From Pseudomonas viciae (lineage in GTDB: Bacteria; Pseudomonadota; Gammaproteobacteria; Pseudomonadales; Pseudomonadaceae), in contig NZ_CP035088.1 of the NCBI RefSeq assembly GCF_004786035.1, positions 2,640,001 through 2,704,000 of the forward strand: a stretch of DNA of 64,000 nucleotides, read 5' to 3'. Under the pieces are notes generated by a model that made no database searches, had not been told where the DNA came from, and was given only the letters and a program-made list of their open reading frames with translations. Positions 1 through 8,085 of the stretch are shown here, piece after piece. Every line of letters starts with the position of its first letter. The stretch's first letter is position 1. The position numbers and the translations under genes were made by a program.

Positions 1-393
1 CTCACCATTTTGACGCACTTGACAGGATCGCTATTTGAGCGAGATTTGTCATGGTAAATCAGCGGCTTGAAAGCTGTGAAAGTGCGGTTTAGACACGTCG
101 CATAAAGTGGGGGTGCACCACTTTGAATCTTCAGCTCGACAGAACGTACAGGTCATCTAGCCTAAAGGGCGATGTTCAGCAGTGTGGCAAGGTTCTGAGT
201 GTGAATTAAAGTATTAAACATCAAGTGGTTATAAGTGTTTTATCGATCGCCCAGTCAACTCGGCGCAACAATCGGCACGGTTATTGAGTGTTGACGCTGT
301 CGGGCAGGGCCGTCGGTAGCACGCGTGCTTACATGCAAGTACTCCGGCCATCGCCAGTCGATGAGCAAAAATAATGAAAACAGTGGAGCGGAC
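1..393. other. Non-coding region upstream of the NCS1 permease
   Basis: I see no convincing gene here. An imperfect inverted repeat lies at about 105-125 (arms AAAGTGG and CCACTTT). The stretch at 199-245 is AT-rich and could hold the promoter of the permease gene. The left neighbour of this region lies outside the window. Confidence 0.5.
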
Positions 394-1872
394 ATGACCA
401 GATCAACAGTGACTGAGCGCGACGGGTTGTTCGAGCTTGATGCCGGCAGCGACGTCCTCGACAGCCCCCGTTACAACCACGACATCGCGCCGACCAAGGT
501 GCACGAGCGAACCTGGAACAAGTGGCACATCACTGCATTGTGGGTCGGCATGGCGATCTGCGTGCCGACCTACACCCTTGGCGGCGTTCTCACTGCCTAC
601 TTTGGCCTGACGGTGGGCGAGGCGCTGCTGGCGATACTATTCGCCAACATCATCGTGTTGATTCCCCTGACCCTCAACGCCTTCGCCGGGACCAAGTACG
701 GCATCCCGTTTCCGGTGTTGTTGCGTTCGTCCTTCGGTGTCATTGGCTCCAATGTCCCGTGTCTGATTCGCGCCTTGGTGGCGTGTGGCTGGTTTGGCAT
801 CCAGACAATGTTCGGCGGGCTGGCGATCCACCTGTTTCTCGGCTCGGTGTTCGAAGGCTGGAAGAGCCTGGGCGGCACCGGTGAAGTGATCGGCTTCATG
901 CTGTTCTGGGTCATGAACCTGTGGGTGGTGTTGCGCGGTGCCGAGTCGATCAAATGGCTGGAAACCTTGTCCGCGCCACTGCTGGTGCTGGTGGGGGCCG
1001 GGCTGTTGGTGTGGGCGTTGCCCAATGTGTCATTGACTGAGCTGATGGCGGTCCCGGCCAAACGGCCTGAAGGTGCTGGCGTGACCAGTTACTTTCTTGC
1101 CGGGCTGACGGCCATGGTCGGTTTCTGGGCGACGTTGTCGTTGAACATTCCTGACTTCAGCCGCTACGCCAAGAGCCAGAAAGACCAGATCGTGGGGCAG
1201 GTCATCGGCCTGCCGTTGACCATGTTCCTGTTTGCCTCCCTCGGCGTGGTCATGACCGCCGCCTCGGAGAAACTGGTGGGGGTGACCGTCTCCGATCCGG
1301 TGAGCTTGATCGGGCACATCCAGAGCCCGGTGTGGGTGGCCCTGGCCATGGTGCTGATCATCGTCGCCACGTTGTCGACCAACACCGCCGCCAACATCGT
1401 CTCGCCCACCAACGATTTCCAGAACCTGGCGCCGAAACTGATCGGCCGTACCAAGGCCGTCATGCTCACCGGGCTGGTGGGGTTGGCGCTGATGGCCCAC
1501 GAACTGCTGAAAAAGCTTGGCCTGATCGTCTCCGAGGTCAGTCTTGAATCGGTTTATTCGAACTGGTTGCTGGGTTATTCAAGCCTGCTGGGGCCCATTG
1601 CCGGGATCATGGTGGTGGACTATTTCCTGATCAAGAAACAGCAACTGGATCTGGCCGGGCTGTACCGCGACGACGTTTATCCGGCATGGAACTGGAACGG
1701 CTTCATCGCCTTTGGCGTGCCGGTGCTGCTGACCTTGTTGTCCCTGGGCAGCGACGCGTTCAGCTGGTTCTACAGCTACGGCTGGTTCACCGGTTCGGCG
1801 CTGGGCGGGGTGATTTATTACGGGTTGTGCGGTTTTCGTGCGAGCCCATCCGTCGCCAAATCTGAGGTGTGA
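394..1872 (+). CDS. NCS1 family nucleobase/hydantoin/allantoin-type permease
   Basis: This is an inner-membrane symporter of the nucleobase:cation symporter-1 family, which imports purines, pyrimidines, hydantoins, allantoin or thiamine. The protein is 492 residues long with about 12 hydrophobic segments. The N-terminal stretch before the first membrane segment contains a short region ending in WNKWHITALWVGMAICVPTY, typical of the family, and the middle has the NIPDFSRY signature. I chose the ATG at 394 because GGAG precedes it; the upstream in-frame ATGs at 325 and 361 lack a ribosome site. The next gene encodes an M20 amidohydrolase that could act on the imported compound. The substrate cannot be read from the sequence; a ureide or hydantoin is inferred from this neighbour. 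Confidence 0.9.
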   Translation: MTRSTVTERDGLFELDAGSDVLDSPRYNHDIAPTKVHERTWNKWHITALWVGMAICVPTYTLGGVLTAYFGLTVGEALLAILFANIIVLIPLTLNAFAGTKYGIPFPVLLRSSFGVIGSNVPCLIRALVACGWFGIQTMFGGLAIHLFLGSVFEGWKSLGGTGEVIGFMLFWVMNLWVVLRGAESIKWLETLSAPLLVLVGAGLLVWALPNVSLTELMAVPAKRPEGAGVTSYFLAGLTAMVGFWATLSLNIPDFSRYAKSQKDQIVGQVIGLPLTMFLFASLGVVMTAASEKLVGVTVSDPVSLIGHIQSPVWVALAMVLIIVATLSTNTAANIVSPTNDFQNLAPKLIGRTKAVMLTGLVGLALMAHELLKKLGLIVSEVSLESVYSNWLLGYSSLLGPIAGIMVVDYFLIKKQQLDLAGLYRDDVYPAWNWNGFIAFGVPVLLTLLSLGSDAFSWFYSYGWFTGSALGGVIYYGLCGFRASPSVAKSEV

Positions 1873-1883
1873 AGGAGGGCCCC

Positions 1884-1980
1884 ATCGCGAGCAAGCTCGC
1901 TCCCACACTGGATTCGGGTGGCCGCGAAATCTATGCGCACAGTAGATCCCTTGTGGGAGCGAGCTTGCTCGCGATAGCGG
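1884..1980. repeat. Inverted pair of Pseudomonas REP elements
   Basis: Two copies of the REP motif face each other. The first arm (ATCGCGAGCAAGCTCGCTCC, from 1884) is the reverse complement of the second (GGAGCGAGCTTGCTCGCGAT, ending at 1975). About 45 bases separate them. The pair lies between the permease and amidohydrolase genes and could form a long hairpin in the transcript. Confidence 0.9.
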
Positions 1981-2023
1981 CCTCAAAAACACCAAAAAAA
2001 TGCCTGAAAAATGGAGATCCCCC

Positions 2024-3307
2024 ATGAACGCAGCCGTCGACGTTCTACAGTCCACCCACCCGCACATCAACCGCGACCGCCTGTGGCAATCGCTCATGGA
2101 CCTGGCCCGGCTCGGTGCCACGGTCAAGGGCGGTGTGTGTCGGCTGGCCTTGACCGATCTCGATCGCCAGGCCCGGGACCTGTTCGTGCAATGGACCGAA
2201 GCGGCCGGCTGCACGGTCAGCATCGATGCGGTGGGCAATATCTTTGCCCGACGCCCGGGGCGCAATCCGAACCTGCCGCCGGTGATGACCGGCAGTCACA
2301 TCGACACTCAACCCACCGGCGGCAAGTTCGACGGCTGCTTTGGCGTGCTGTCCGGGCTGGAAGTGCTGCGTACCCTCAATGACCTGGGCATCGAAACCGA
2401 GGCACCGCTGGAAGTGGTGGTGTGGACCAACGAAGAGGGTTCGCGCTTCGCCCCGTGCATGATGGGCTCCGGCGTGTTCGCGGAAAAATTCACCCTTGAA
2501 GAAACCCTGGCCAAGGTCGACGCCGAAGGCATCACCGTCGGCCAGGCGCTCAACGCTATCGGTTACGCCGGCCCGCGCCAGGTCAGTGGGCATCCGGTGG
2601 GGGCGTATTTTGAAGCGCACATTGAACAGGGGCCGATCCTGGAAGATGAACACAAGACCATCGGCATCGTCATGGGCGCCCTCGGGCAGAAATGGTTCGA
2701 CCTGACGTTGCGGGGCGTCGAAGCCCATGCCGGCCCGACCCCGATGCACCTGCGCAAGGACGCCCTGGTGGGCGCCTCGATCATCGTCGGCGCCGTCAAC
2801 CGCGCCGCCCTCGGTCATCAACCCCATGCCTGCGGCACGGTGGGTTGCCTGCAAGCCTATCCGGGCTCGCGCAATGTCATCCCCGGCGAGGTGCGCATGA
2901 CCCTGGATTTCCGTCATCTGGAACCGGCGCGGCTGGATTCGATGATCGCCGAGGTCAAGCAGGTGATCGACGACACCTGCCGGCAGCATGGCCTGACCTA
3001 TGACCTGAAACCCACGGCCGACTTCCCGCCGCTGTATTTCAACCCAGGCTGCGTCGAAGCCGTACGTGGCGCGGCCCAGGGCCTCGGTCTGTCGCACATG
3101 GAGATCGTCAGCGGGGCTGGTCATGACGCGATATTCCTCGCCGAACTGGGCCCGGCCGGGATGATCTTCGTGCCGTGTGAAGGCGGTATCAGCCACAACG
3201 AAATAGAAAATGCCGCCCCCGACGATCTCGCCGCCGGTTGCGCGGTCCTGCTGCGGGCGATGCTGGCAGCCTCACAGGCCATTGCCGAGGGGCGCATGGC
3301 GGTTTGA
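2024..3307 (+). CDS. M20 family Zn-dependent N-carbamoyl-amino acid / allantoate-type amidohydrolase
   Basis: This 427-residue protein belongs to the family of N-carbamoyl-L-amino acid hydrolases, beta-ureidopropionases and allantoate amidohydrolases. These cytosolic enzymes use two divalent metal ions to remove a carbamoyl group and release ammonia and CO2. Visible metal-site motifs in order are GSHIDTQPTGGKFDG (about residues 90-104), NEEGSRF (about 135), HIEQGP (about 200) and GAGHDA near the C-terminus. AGPTPM lies in the dimerisation domain. The start at 2024 has GGAG 8 bases upstream. It follows the permease in the same direction, separated by a REP pair, so uptake and hydrolysis are probably linked. 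The exact substrate (hydantoin-derived carbamoyl amino acid, ureidopropionate or allantoate) is not resolved. Confidence 0.87.
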   Translation: MNAAVDVLQSTHPHINRDRLWQSLMDLARLGATVKGGVCRLALTDLDRQARDLFVQWTEAAGCTVSIDAVGNIFARRPGRNPNLPPVMTGSHIDTQPTGGKFDGCFGVLSGLEVLRTLNDLGIETEAPLEVVVWTNEEGSRFAPCMMGSGVFAEKFTLEETLAKVDAEGITVGQALNAIGYAGPRQVSGHPVGAYFEAHIEQGPILEDEHKTIGIVMGALGQKWFDLTLRGVEAHAGPTPMHLRKDALVGASIIVGAVNRAALGHQPHACGTVGCLQAYPGSRNVIPGEVRMTLDFRHLEPARLDSMIAEVKQVIDDTCRQHGLTYDLKPTADFPPLYFNPGCVEAVRGAAQGLGLSHMEIVSGAGHDAIFLAELGPAGMIFVPCEGGISHNEIENAAPDDLAAGCAVLLRAMLAASQAIAEGRMAV

Positions 3308-3394
3308 GTGGCGTGGTGCACTATCGCAACCCCATGTGGTCGTAACCTTCAACGCATCCATGCTTGAAAATTGCACTGACCACATGGAGACCCA

Positions 3395-4882
3395 ATGAAC
3401 CAAGATGTCCCGACCACCGATACCAATCGTCGCCAATTGCTGCAAATTATCGCCGGGCTGTCTGACGGGGTGATCTTGATCGAAGTCGATCAGACCATCG
3501 CCTGGGCCAACGAAGCGGCGTTGACCATGCACGGGGTCACTGACCTCAAAGCGCTGGGTGCCAATGCCGAGGAATACGCCCAGCGGTTCAATTTGCGTTA
3601 TCGCAACAATCACCCGTTGACTGCGGACAACTACCCCATTGCCCGGGCCGCCCGGGGCGATGAGTTCAGTGATGTGCTGGTGGAAGTCACGCCCGAGGCC
3701 GCTCCGGACCGCACCTGGGTTCATCGGATCCGCAGCCTGGTATTGACCGACCGCAGCGGCGAGGCGGAATTACTGGTACTGATCCTCAGCGATGCCACCG
3801 AATGGGCCAGCGCCGAGCAGCGTTTTGAAAGAACCTTCGGGGCCAACCCGGCGCCGGCAGTGATCTGTCGTCTCAGTGACTTGCGCTATATCAAGGTCAA
3901 CCAGGGTTTTCTGGAAATGACTGGCTACAGCCGCGAGCAAGTGATCGGCCGTTCGGTGTATGAGCTGGACGTGCTCGAGAGCGCTGAAAAACGTGATTTG
4001 GCCATTGAGCGTCTGGGGCAGGGCACGACCATTCCGCAAATGCAGGCCGAGCTGAAATTGCCAGGCGGCGGCAGCAAGCAAGTGATTGTCGCCGGCCAGC
4101 CGCTGGATGACCTGCACGACGAAGACTGCATGCTGTTTTCCTTCATGGACATGGAGCCGCGCCGCAAGGCGGAAACGGCGCTGCGCCAGAGCGAGGAACG
4201 TTTTGCCAAGTCGTTCCGCCTCACGCCGGTACCCACCCTGGTGTGCAGCGCCGAACAGCAATTGCTGGAAATCAACGAAGCCTTTCTCCAAACCACCGGT
4301 TATGCCAGTGAGGAGCTGCTGGGTAAAACCGTGGAGGAAATCGGCTTCCTCGGCAAGGGCGCCAGCGCCGCACTGTTTGCCACCCTGGAAAAGACCGCGA
4401 CGGTGTCCAGCGTCGACGTCAAGGTCCACAAGAAAGACGGCGAACAGATCGACTGCGAGGTGGCGGCCGACACCGTGATCATCCAGGACAAGCCCTGCTA
4501 CCTGCTGGTGTTGATGAACATCACTGAGCGCAAGCGCTCGGAGCTGGAGTTGGTGGCGGCCATCGAGGAAGTGATGAAGGACGCTTCCTGGTTCAGCCGG
4601 ACCCTGATCGAAAAATTGGCCAATGTGAGGAGTATCAACGCTCAGGTGTCCAGTGTGTCGTTCACCGAGTTGACGGCCCGGGAGCGTGATGTGCTGGGCT
4701 TGATCTGTGAGGGCCTGGCGGACAAGGAAATCGCCGCGCGCTTGAAACTGGCCCCCAATACCGTACGAAATCATGTGGCGACGCTGTACTCCAAGCTGGA
4801 CGTGCACAGTCGCAGCGAAGCCATCGTCTGGGCTCGGGAGCGGGGCTTGTTCGCCAGCGAATGGCGAAACAAGGCACGATGA
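3395..4882 (+). CDS. PAS-domain LuxR-type transcriptional regulator
   Basis: This 495-residue cytosolic regulator has about three PAS/PAC sensor modules (roughly residues 10-125, 140-255 and 265-385). A helical linker and a C-terminal LuxR/FixJ-type helix-turn-helix follow (about 420-490, with LTARERDVLGLICEG and NTVRNHVATLYSKL). No membrane segment is visible, so it should sense a cytosolic ligand or redox state. The start at 3395 is preceded by GGAG. It lies 87 bases after the amidohydrolase gene in the same direction and may control the permease/hydrolase pair. That role is inferred from position only. It has no receiver domain, so it is not a classical response regulator. Confidence 0.87.
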   Translation: MNQDVPTTDTNRRQLLQIIAGLSDGVILIEVDQTIAWANEAALTMHGVTDLKALGANAEEYAQRFNLRYRNNHPLTADNYPIARAARGDEFSDVLVEVTPEAAPDRTWVHRIRSLVLTDRSGEAELLVLILSDATEWASAEQRFERTFGANPAPAVICRLSDLRYIKVNQGFLEMTGYSREQVIGRSVYELDVLESAEKRDLAIERLGQGTTIPQMQAELKLPGGGSKQVIVAGQPLDDLHDEDCMLFSFMDMEPRRKAETALRQSEERFAKSFRLTPVPTLVCSAEQQLLEINEAFLQTTGYASEELLGKTVEEIGFLGKGASAALFATLEKTATVSSVDVKVHKKDGEQIDCEVAADTVIIQDKPCYLLVLMNITERKRSELELVAAIEEVMKDASWFSRTLIEKLANVRSINAQVSSVSFTELTARERDVLGLICEGLADKEIAARLKLAPNTVRNHVATLYSKLDVHSRSEAIVWARERGLFASEWRNKAR

Positions 4883-5114
4883 TGGTGCAAATGCACTGGG
4901 TCCACTGGTGCATATTCGGGTTCTGCGCGGGCGCTTGGGACCTTAGGCTGTGAGGGTGCGGCATTAGTTTGCTATGTCGCGTCCCCATGAAACAGTCAAG
5001 GAACAGGTCGCATGCGCAGTGAACCCATCAAACGTGTAAACAGGATGTCTGTTAAGGCCGGGAGCCCGGTGTTGTCCATCAGTCGTTTGCAATCTCAACG
5101 CTGAGGTACACCGC

Positions 5115-5363
5115 ATGACCCAACTGGCCCCTGTGCGCGCGCGCCTCGAAGAAAGCTTCAAGCCGCTGGCTTGCGAATGCAGCCTCAATGGCGACGGCAC
5201 CCTTACGGTACGCCTCTATCATCGCGAAAGCGGCGAGGTGGACTTGGTCGTGAGTGGCATGAGCCTGGACAGCGTTCGTTCGGAAGAAAGCCTGACGAAG
5301 CTGATCGACGAACTGCGCTATGAGCTTGAAAACACCCCTCTGCGTCGCAGTGACCTGGCATAG
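5115..5363 (+). CDS. DUF1652 domain protein
   Basis: This small protein of 82 residues belongs to DUF1652, a family I know mainly from Pseudomonas, without an assigned function. The fold is probably a compact alpha/beta domain (strands around GTLTVRLYH and VDLVVSGM, then an acidic helix EESLTKLIDELRYELEN). There is no signal peptide or membrane segment. A GAGGT-like ribosome site precedes the ATG. A possible 30-codon reading frame with its own ribosome site lies just upstream (5012-5104). A GC-rich palindrome follows the stop codon and may end transcription. Confidence 0.85.
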   Translation: MTQLAPVRARLEESFKPLACECSLNGDGTLTVRLYHRESGEVDLVVSGMSLDSVRSEESLTKLIDELRYELENTPLRRSDLA

Positions 5364-5386
5364 ATGATCCGCTGAACGCCGTCCAT

Positions 5387-5416
5387 TGTGGCGAGGGGAT
5401 AAATCCCCTCGCCACA
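5387..5416. terminator. Palindrome between convergent genes, probable bidirectional terminator
   Basis: Arms TGTGGCGAGGGGAT and ATCCCCTCGCCACA form a near-perfect hairpin between the DUF1652 gene and the convergent histidine kinase gene. This is a common Pseudomonas intergenic repeat. It lacks a clear T-run, so the terminator role is inferred. Confidence 0.6.
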
Positions 5417-5435
5417 AGTGCGGTCCAGCTCATGT

Positions 5436-6821
5436 CTACAACAACGTCGCCCGGCAATCGAGTACCAACCGCGCCCCGCCGCGCTCGCTGCTGCCCACTT
5501 CCAGCGTGAACCCGTGCAAATTGACAATCGCTGCGACGATCGACAGGCCCAGGCCGAATCCGCCGTGCTGGCTGCTGCCCTCGGCACGATAAAAGCGGCG
5601 GAATACGGCCTTGCGCTCCGCCTCAGGGATGCCGGGGCCGGAGTCGAGCACTTCGATGCGGGTACTGTCGCCCTGATCGACCCCGCGCAGAATCACTTCG
5701 CCCCCTGGCGGGGTGAACTTGATGGAATTGCTCAGCAGGTTCGACACCGCCTCGAACAGCAACGCACGGTCGCCATTGAGCAGGGGCAGGGCGTCAGGCG
5801 CTTCCAGGGTGAAAGTCAGTTGGCCTTCCTCGGCCAGCGGCAGGTAAAAGTCGTGCAGTTCCTGCAATAACTGCAACGGATCGAGGCGCACAAACCCCGA
5901 GCGACGCTGTTGGTCTTCCAGTTCGGAAATCCGTAACAAGCCACGAAAGCGCGCCATCAGCGTATCGGTCTCGGCAATCACCTGGTCCATCTGCAGCGCC
6001 TCGGGCGAGCCGTCCGGGGCTTCTTGCTGGATGCGATAAAGCTGCGCGCGCAGACGGGTCAGCGGCGTGCGCAGGTCATGGGCGATGTTGTCGCACACGC
6101 CCTTGACCTCGTTCATCAAGCGTTCGATGCGCTCGAGCATGGCGTTGACGATCGCCGCCAGCATGTCCAGTTCATCGCGCCGGCTTGAGAGGGGCAGGCG
6201 ATGGGTCAGGTCGCCGGCGACGATGGCCTCGGCGCTGGCTTGCAGTTTGCGAATACGCTGCAGCGGGCGGCGACGCAGCAGATGCCAGCCGGCAATGCCT
6301 GGGAGTATGGTCAGCGACACGCCCCAGAACAGCGCGTGCAAGATGATCCGCGTCACGGCGAACAGCGAGCCGTTGTCCCGCGCCAATACCAGCCAGCGCC
6401 CGTCCTGAGTCCGGGTCGCCACCGCGTCGCAACTGTCGGAAGACACGCCGGGGGCGTCGGAATCGACGCAGCCGCCGAGCATGTGGATCCTGCCATCGAG
6501 TGGCAGGTCCGCGGGGATCCGCTGGATCGGCCCGCTCAAGTGGTGCAGTTGCGGATCGAACAGACCGTAGGCATCGACGCCGCGCTCGTCCAGCGTCAGG
6601 CTGGCCATGAGCGCGTCTTCCAACTGATCGCCGTGGATTCGCGAAAACAGATGCTGGCGCTGCATCAGCGAGTGTTTTGCCAGGCTGTCGAGGTAGCCAA
6701 ACACTTCGTAATACATCACCCCCATCAGGATCGCGCTCCAGATCACGAACAGCGAACTGTACAGCGCCAGCAGGCGGCTGCTGGAGGAACGCCAGCCCTT
6801 AGCAGGGTTCAGCAATGACAT
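5436..6821 (-). CDS. Two-component sensor histidine kinase
   Basis: This 461-residue inner-membrane kinase has a first membrane segment at about residues 17-38, a periplasmic sensor region of about 120 residues and a second membrane segment at about 158-180. A HAMP linker (about 180-235) follows. The catalytic part shows the H-box with HDLRTPL (phospho-acceptor His about 248), the N-box NLLSNSIKF (about 361-369), DSGPG (about 393) and GFGLGLS (about 421). It overlaps the upstream response regulator gene by 23 bases, so the two are co-transcribed and probably translationally coupled. The periplasmic region contains two cysteines (GGCVDSDAP and SDSCD), which could form a disulfide or bind a ligand. 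The signal is unknown. Confidence 0.93.
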   Translation of the reverse strand: MSLLNPAKGWRSSSSRLLALYSSLFVIWSAILMGVMYYEVFGYLDSLAKHSLMQRQHLFSRIHGDQLEDALMASLTLDERGVDAYGLFDPQLHHLSGPIQRIPADLPLDGRIHMLGGCVDSDAPGVSSDSCDAVATRTQDGRWLVLARDNGSLFAVTRIILHALFWGVSLTILPGIAGWHLLRRRPLQRIRKLQASAEAIVAGDLTHRLPLSSRRDELDMLAAIVNAMLERIERLMNEVKGVCDNIAHDLRTPLTRLRAQLYRIQQEAPDGSPEALQMDQVIAETDTLMARFRGLLRISELEDQQRRSGFVRLDPLQLLQELHDFYLPLAEEGQLTFTLEAPDALPLLNGDRALLFEAVSNLLSNSIKFTPPGGEVILRGVDQGDSTRIEVLDSGPGIPEAERKAVFRRFYRAEGSSQHGGFGLGLSIVAAIVNLHGFTLEVGSSERGGARLVLDCRATLL

Positions 6822-7482
6822 AGCCGGAACCCCGTACCGTGCGAATCAGCGGTTCCAGGCCCGGCGGGTCGATCTTCTTGCGCAGGCGGCCAATGTGGAC
6901 GTCGATCAGATTGGTGCCTGGGTCGAAGTGATAGCCCCAGACTTCCTCGAAAATCATCATGCGCGAGAGGATCTGCCCGCTGTTGCGCATCAGGAATTCC
7001 AGCAACTTGTATTCGGTGGGCAGCAGGCTGAGTAATTGCCCGTTGCGACTGGCTTCGCGGCTGATCAGGTTCAGCTCCAGGTCGGCCACCCGCAGCGCGG
7101 TTTCCGGCTCGCGGGTACCACTGTTACGTCGCAGCAGCACCTCGACGCGGGCGGCCATTTCGTCGGTGGCGAAGGGCTTGGTCAGGTAGTCGTCGCCACC
7201 GGCCCGCAGACCGCGCACCCGTTCATCGACATCGGAAAGGGCGCTGATCATCAGGATCGGCGTGGCCACGCCCATGGTCCGCAGGGTGGTCACGATTACC
7301 AGGCCATCGAGCTCGGGCAGCATGCGGTCGAGGGTAATCAGGTCGTAGTCACCGCTTACCGCGCGCTCCAGGCCTTCGCGACCGTTGTCGACCCAGTCGA
7401 CATCCAGGCCGTTGCGGGTCAGCTCGGCGACGATTTCACGGGCGGTCACGGCGTCGTCTTCGATGGTCAGGATGCGATTCAT
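6799..7482 (-). CDS. OmpR-family response regulator
   Basis: This 227-residue protein has an N-terminal receiver domain with the acidic pair in TIEDD, phospho-acceptor Asp52 in LDRMLPELDG and the conserved Lys in YLTKPF. A C-terminal winged-helix DNA-binding domain carries LLPTEYKLLEFLM, GTNLIDVHIGRLRKKI and IRTVRGSGYV. I set the start at 7482 (MNRILTIEDD), because the frame upstream of it does not look like receiver sequence. It pairs with the overlapping histidine kinase. It is divergent from hcnA, with about 280 bases between the starts. Nothing shows that it controls hcnABC. Confidence 0.93.
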   Translation of the reverse strand: MNRILTIEDDAVTAREIVAELTRNGLDVDWVDNGREGLERAVSGDYDLITLDRMLPELDGLVIVTTLRTMGVATPILMISALSDVDERVRGLRAGGDDYLTKPFATDEMAARVEVLLRRNSGTREPETALRVADLELNLISREASRNGQLLSLLPTEYKLLEFLMRNSGQILSRMMIFEEVWGYHFDPGTNLIDVHIGRLRKKIDPPGLEPLIRTVRGSGYVIAEPC

Positions 7483-7584
7483 GGGCGGTACCGTGTTGGG
7501 AAGTTGGTGCTCTTGCGCAGCATTCTGCCAAAGAATACCTGTCGGCTTTCTGAAAAAAAGTTCATGAGCCAGCAAGCGGATTCG

Positions 7585-7598
7585 CTGGCCTGGATCAA
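7585..7598 (+). promoter_or_regulatory. Putative ANR/FNR box in the hcnA promoter
   Basis: The sequence CTGGC-N4-ATCAA fits the FNR/ANR dyad (TTGAT-N4-ATCAA) and closely resembles the TTGGC-N4-ATCAA box known for hcnA of other Pseudomonas. A TAACAT-like -10 element lies at about 7620. This would place the box near -41 relative to the transcription start, the position of a class II activator. Anaerobic or microaerobic activation of cyanide synthesis is therefore expected. Confidence 0.65.
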
Positions 7599-7717
7599 TA
7601 CTTGGTCACAAATAATCCCTAACATAAATTTCGTGCGCACTATCATGTTGCGTCTGTCGCCCCGTTTTGGCGCGCTGCCGCTACCGGGTACTGATGCGAA
7701 CCGGTGATGGTGTGCCG

Positions 7718-7750
7718 CAAGGAGCCGAGCCCCCACAGACCTTTCAAGGA
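7718..7750 (+). promoter_or_regulatory. Two RsmA/RsmE-type CANGGA motifs in the hcnA leader
   Basis: CAAGGA occurs at 7718-7723 and again at 7745-7750. The second copy contains the Shine-Dalgarno sequence of hcnA (AAGGA, 8 bases before the ATG at 7759). In other fluorescent pseudomonads RsmA/RsmE bind such motifs and block hcnA translation until Gac-controlled small RNAs remove them. Only the motifs are seen here; the regulation is inferred from that precedent. Confidence 0.55.
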
Positions 7751-7758
7751 CGAGCAGT

Positions 7759-8085
7759 ATGATGCAACCTCCAGACCTTCTACGCCGAAAATTCGATATC
7801 CAGCCGCTGACCCAGGCCGACATGACGGTGCGCCTGGACGGGCAGGCTGTCAGCGCCGCCCAGGGTGAGACCGTTCTCACCGTCATCCAGTCCCTGGGCC
7901 AACGTCAAGTGGCCCGCAACGATCACGACCAGATCAGCGGCGCTTACTGCGGCATGGGCGTGTGCCAGTGCTGCCTGGTCAAGATCGACGGTCGCCACAA
8001 GCGCCGCGCCTGCCAGACCCTGGTACGTCCCGGCATGCAGGTCGAAACCCGGGCCAACCGCATCACCGAGACGGAGGCGTCATGA
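7759..8085 (+). CDS. hcnA: Hydrogen cyanide synthase subunit HcnA
   Basis: This 108-residue protein has a ferredoxin-like [2Fe-2S] domain with cysteines in AYCGMGVCQCCLVKIDG and a fourth in RRACQTLV. It is the small subunit of membrane-associated hydrogen cyanide synthase, which oxidises glycine to HCN and CO2. It starts an operon with hcnB and hcnC. Its stop codon overlaps the hcnB start by 3 bases. A second ATG at 7762 is also possible. Similar three-subunit enzymes oxidise D-hydroxyproline or opines. I assign HCN synthase because all three products closely match the Hcn proteins as I remember them and because the leader has ANR-like and RsmA-like sites. Confidence 0.9.
   Translation: MMQPPDLLRRKFDIQPLTQADMTVRLDGQAVSAAQGETVLTVIQSLGQRQVARNDHDQISGAYCGMGVCQCCLVKIDGRHKRRACQTLVRPGMQVETRANRITETEAS

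Noticed and set aside
270..290. Sigma-54-like promoter (GGCACG-N4-TTGA) before the permease
   Set aside because: The -12 element reads GA instead of GC, so the match is not sufficient.
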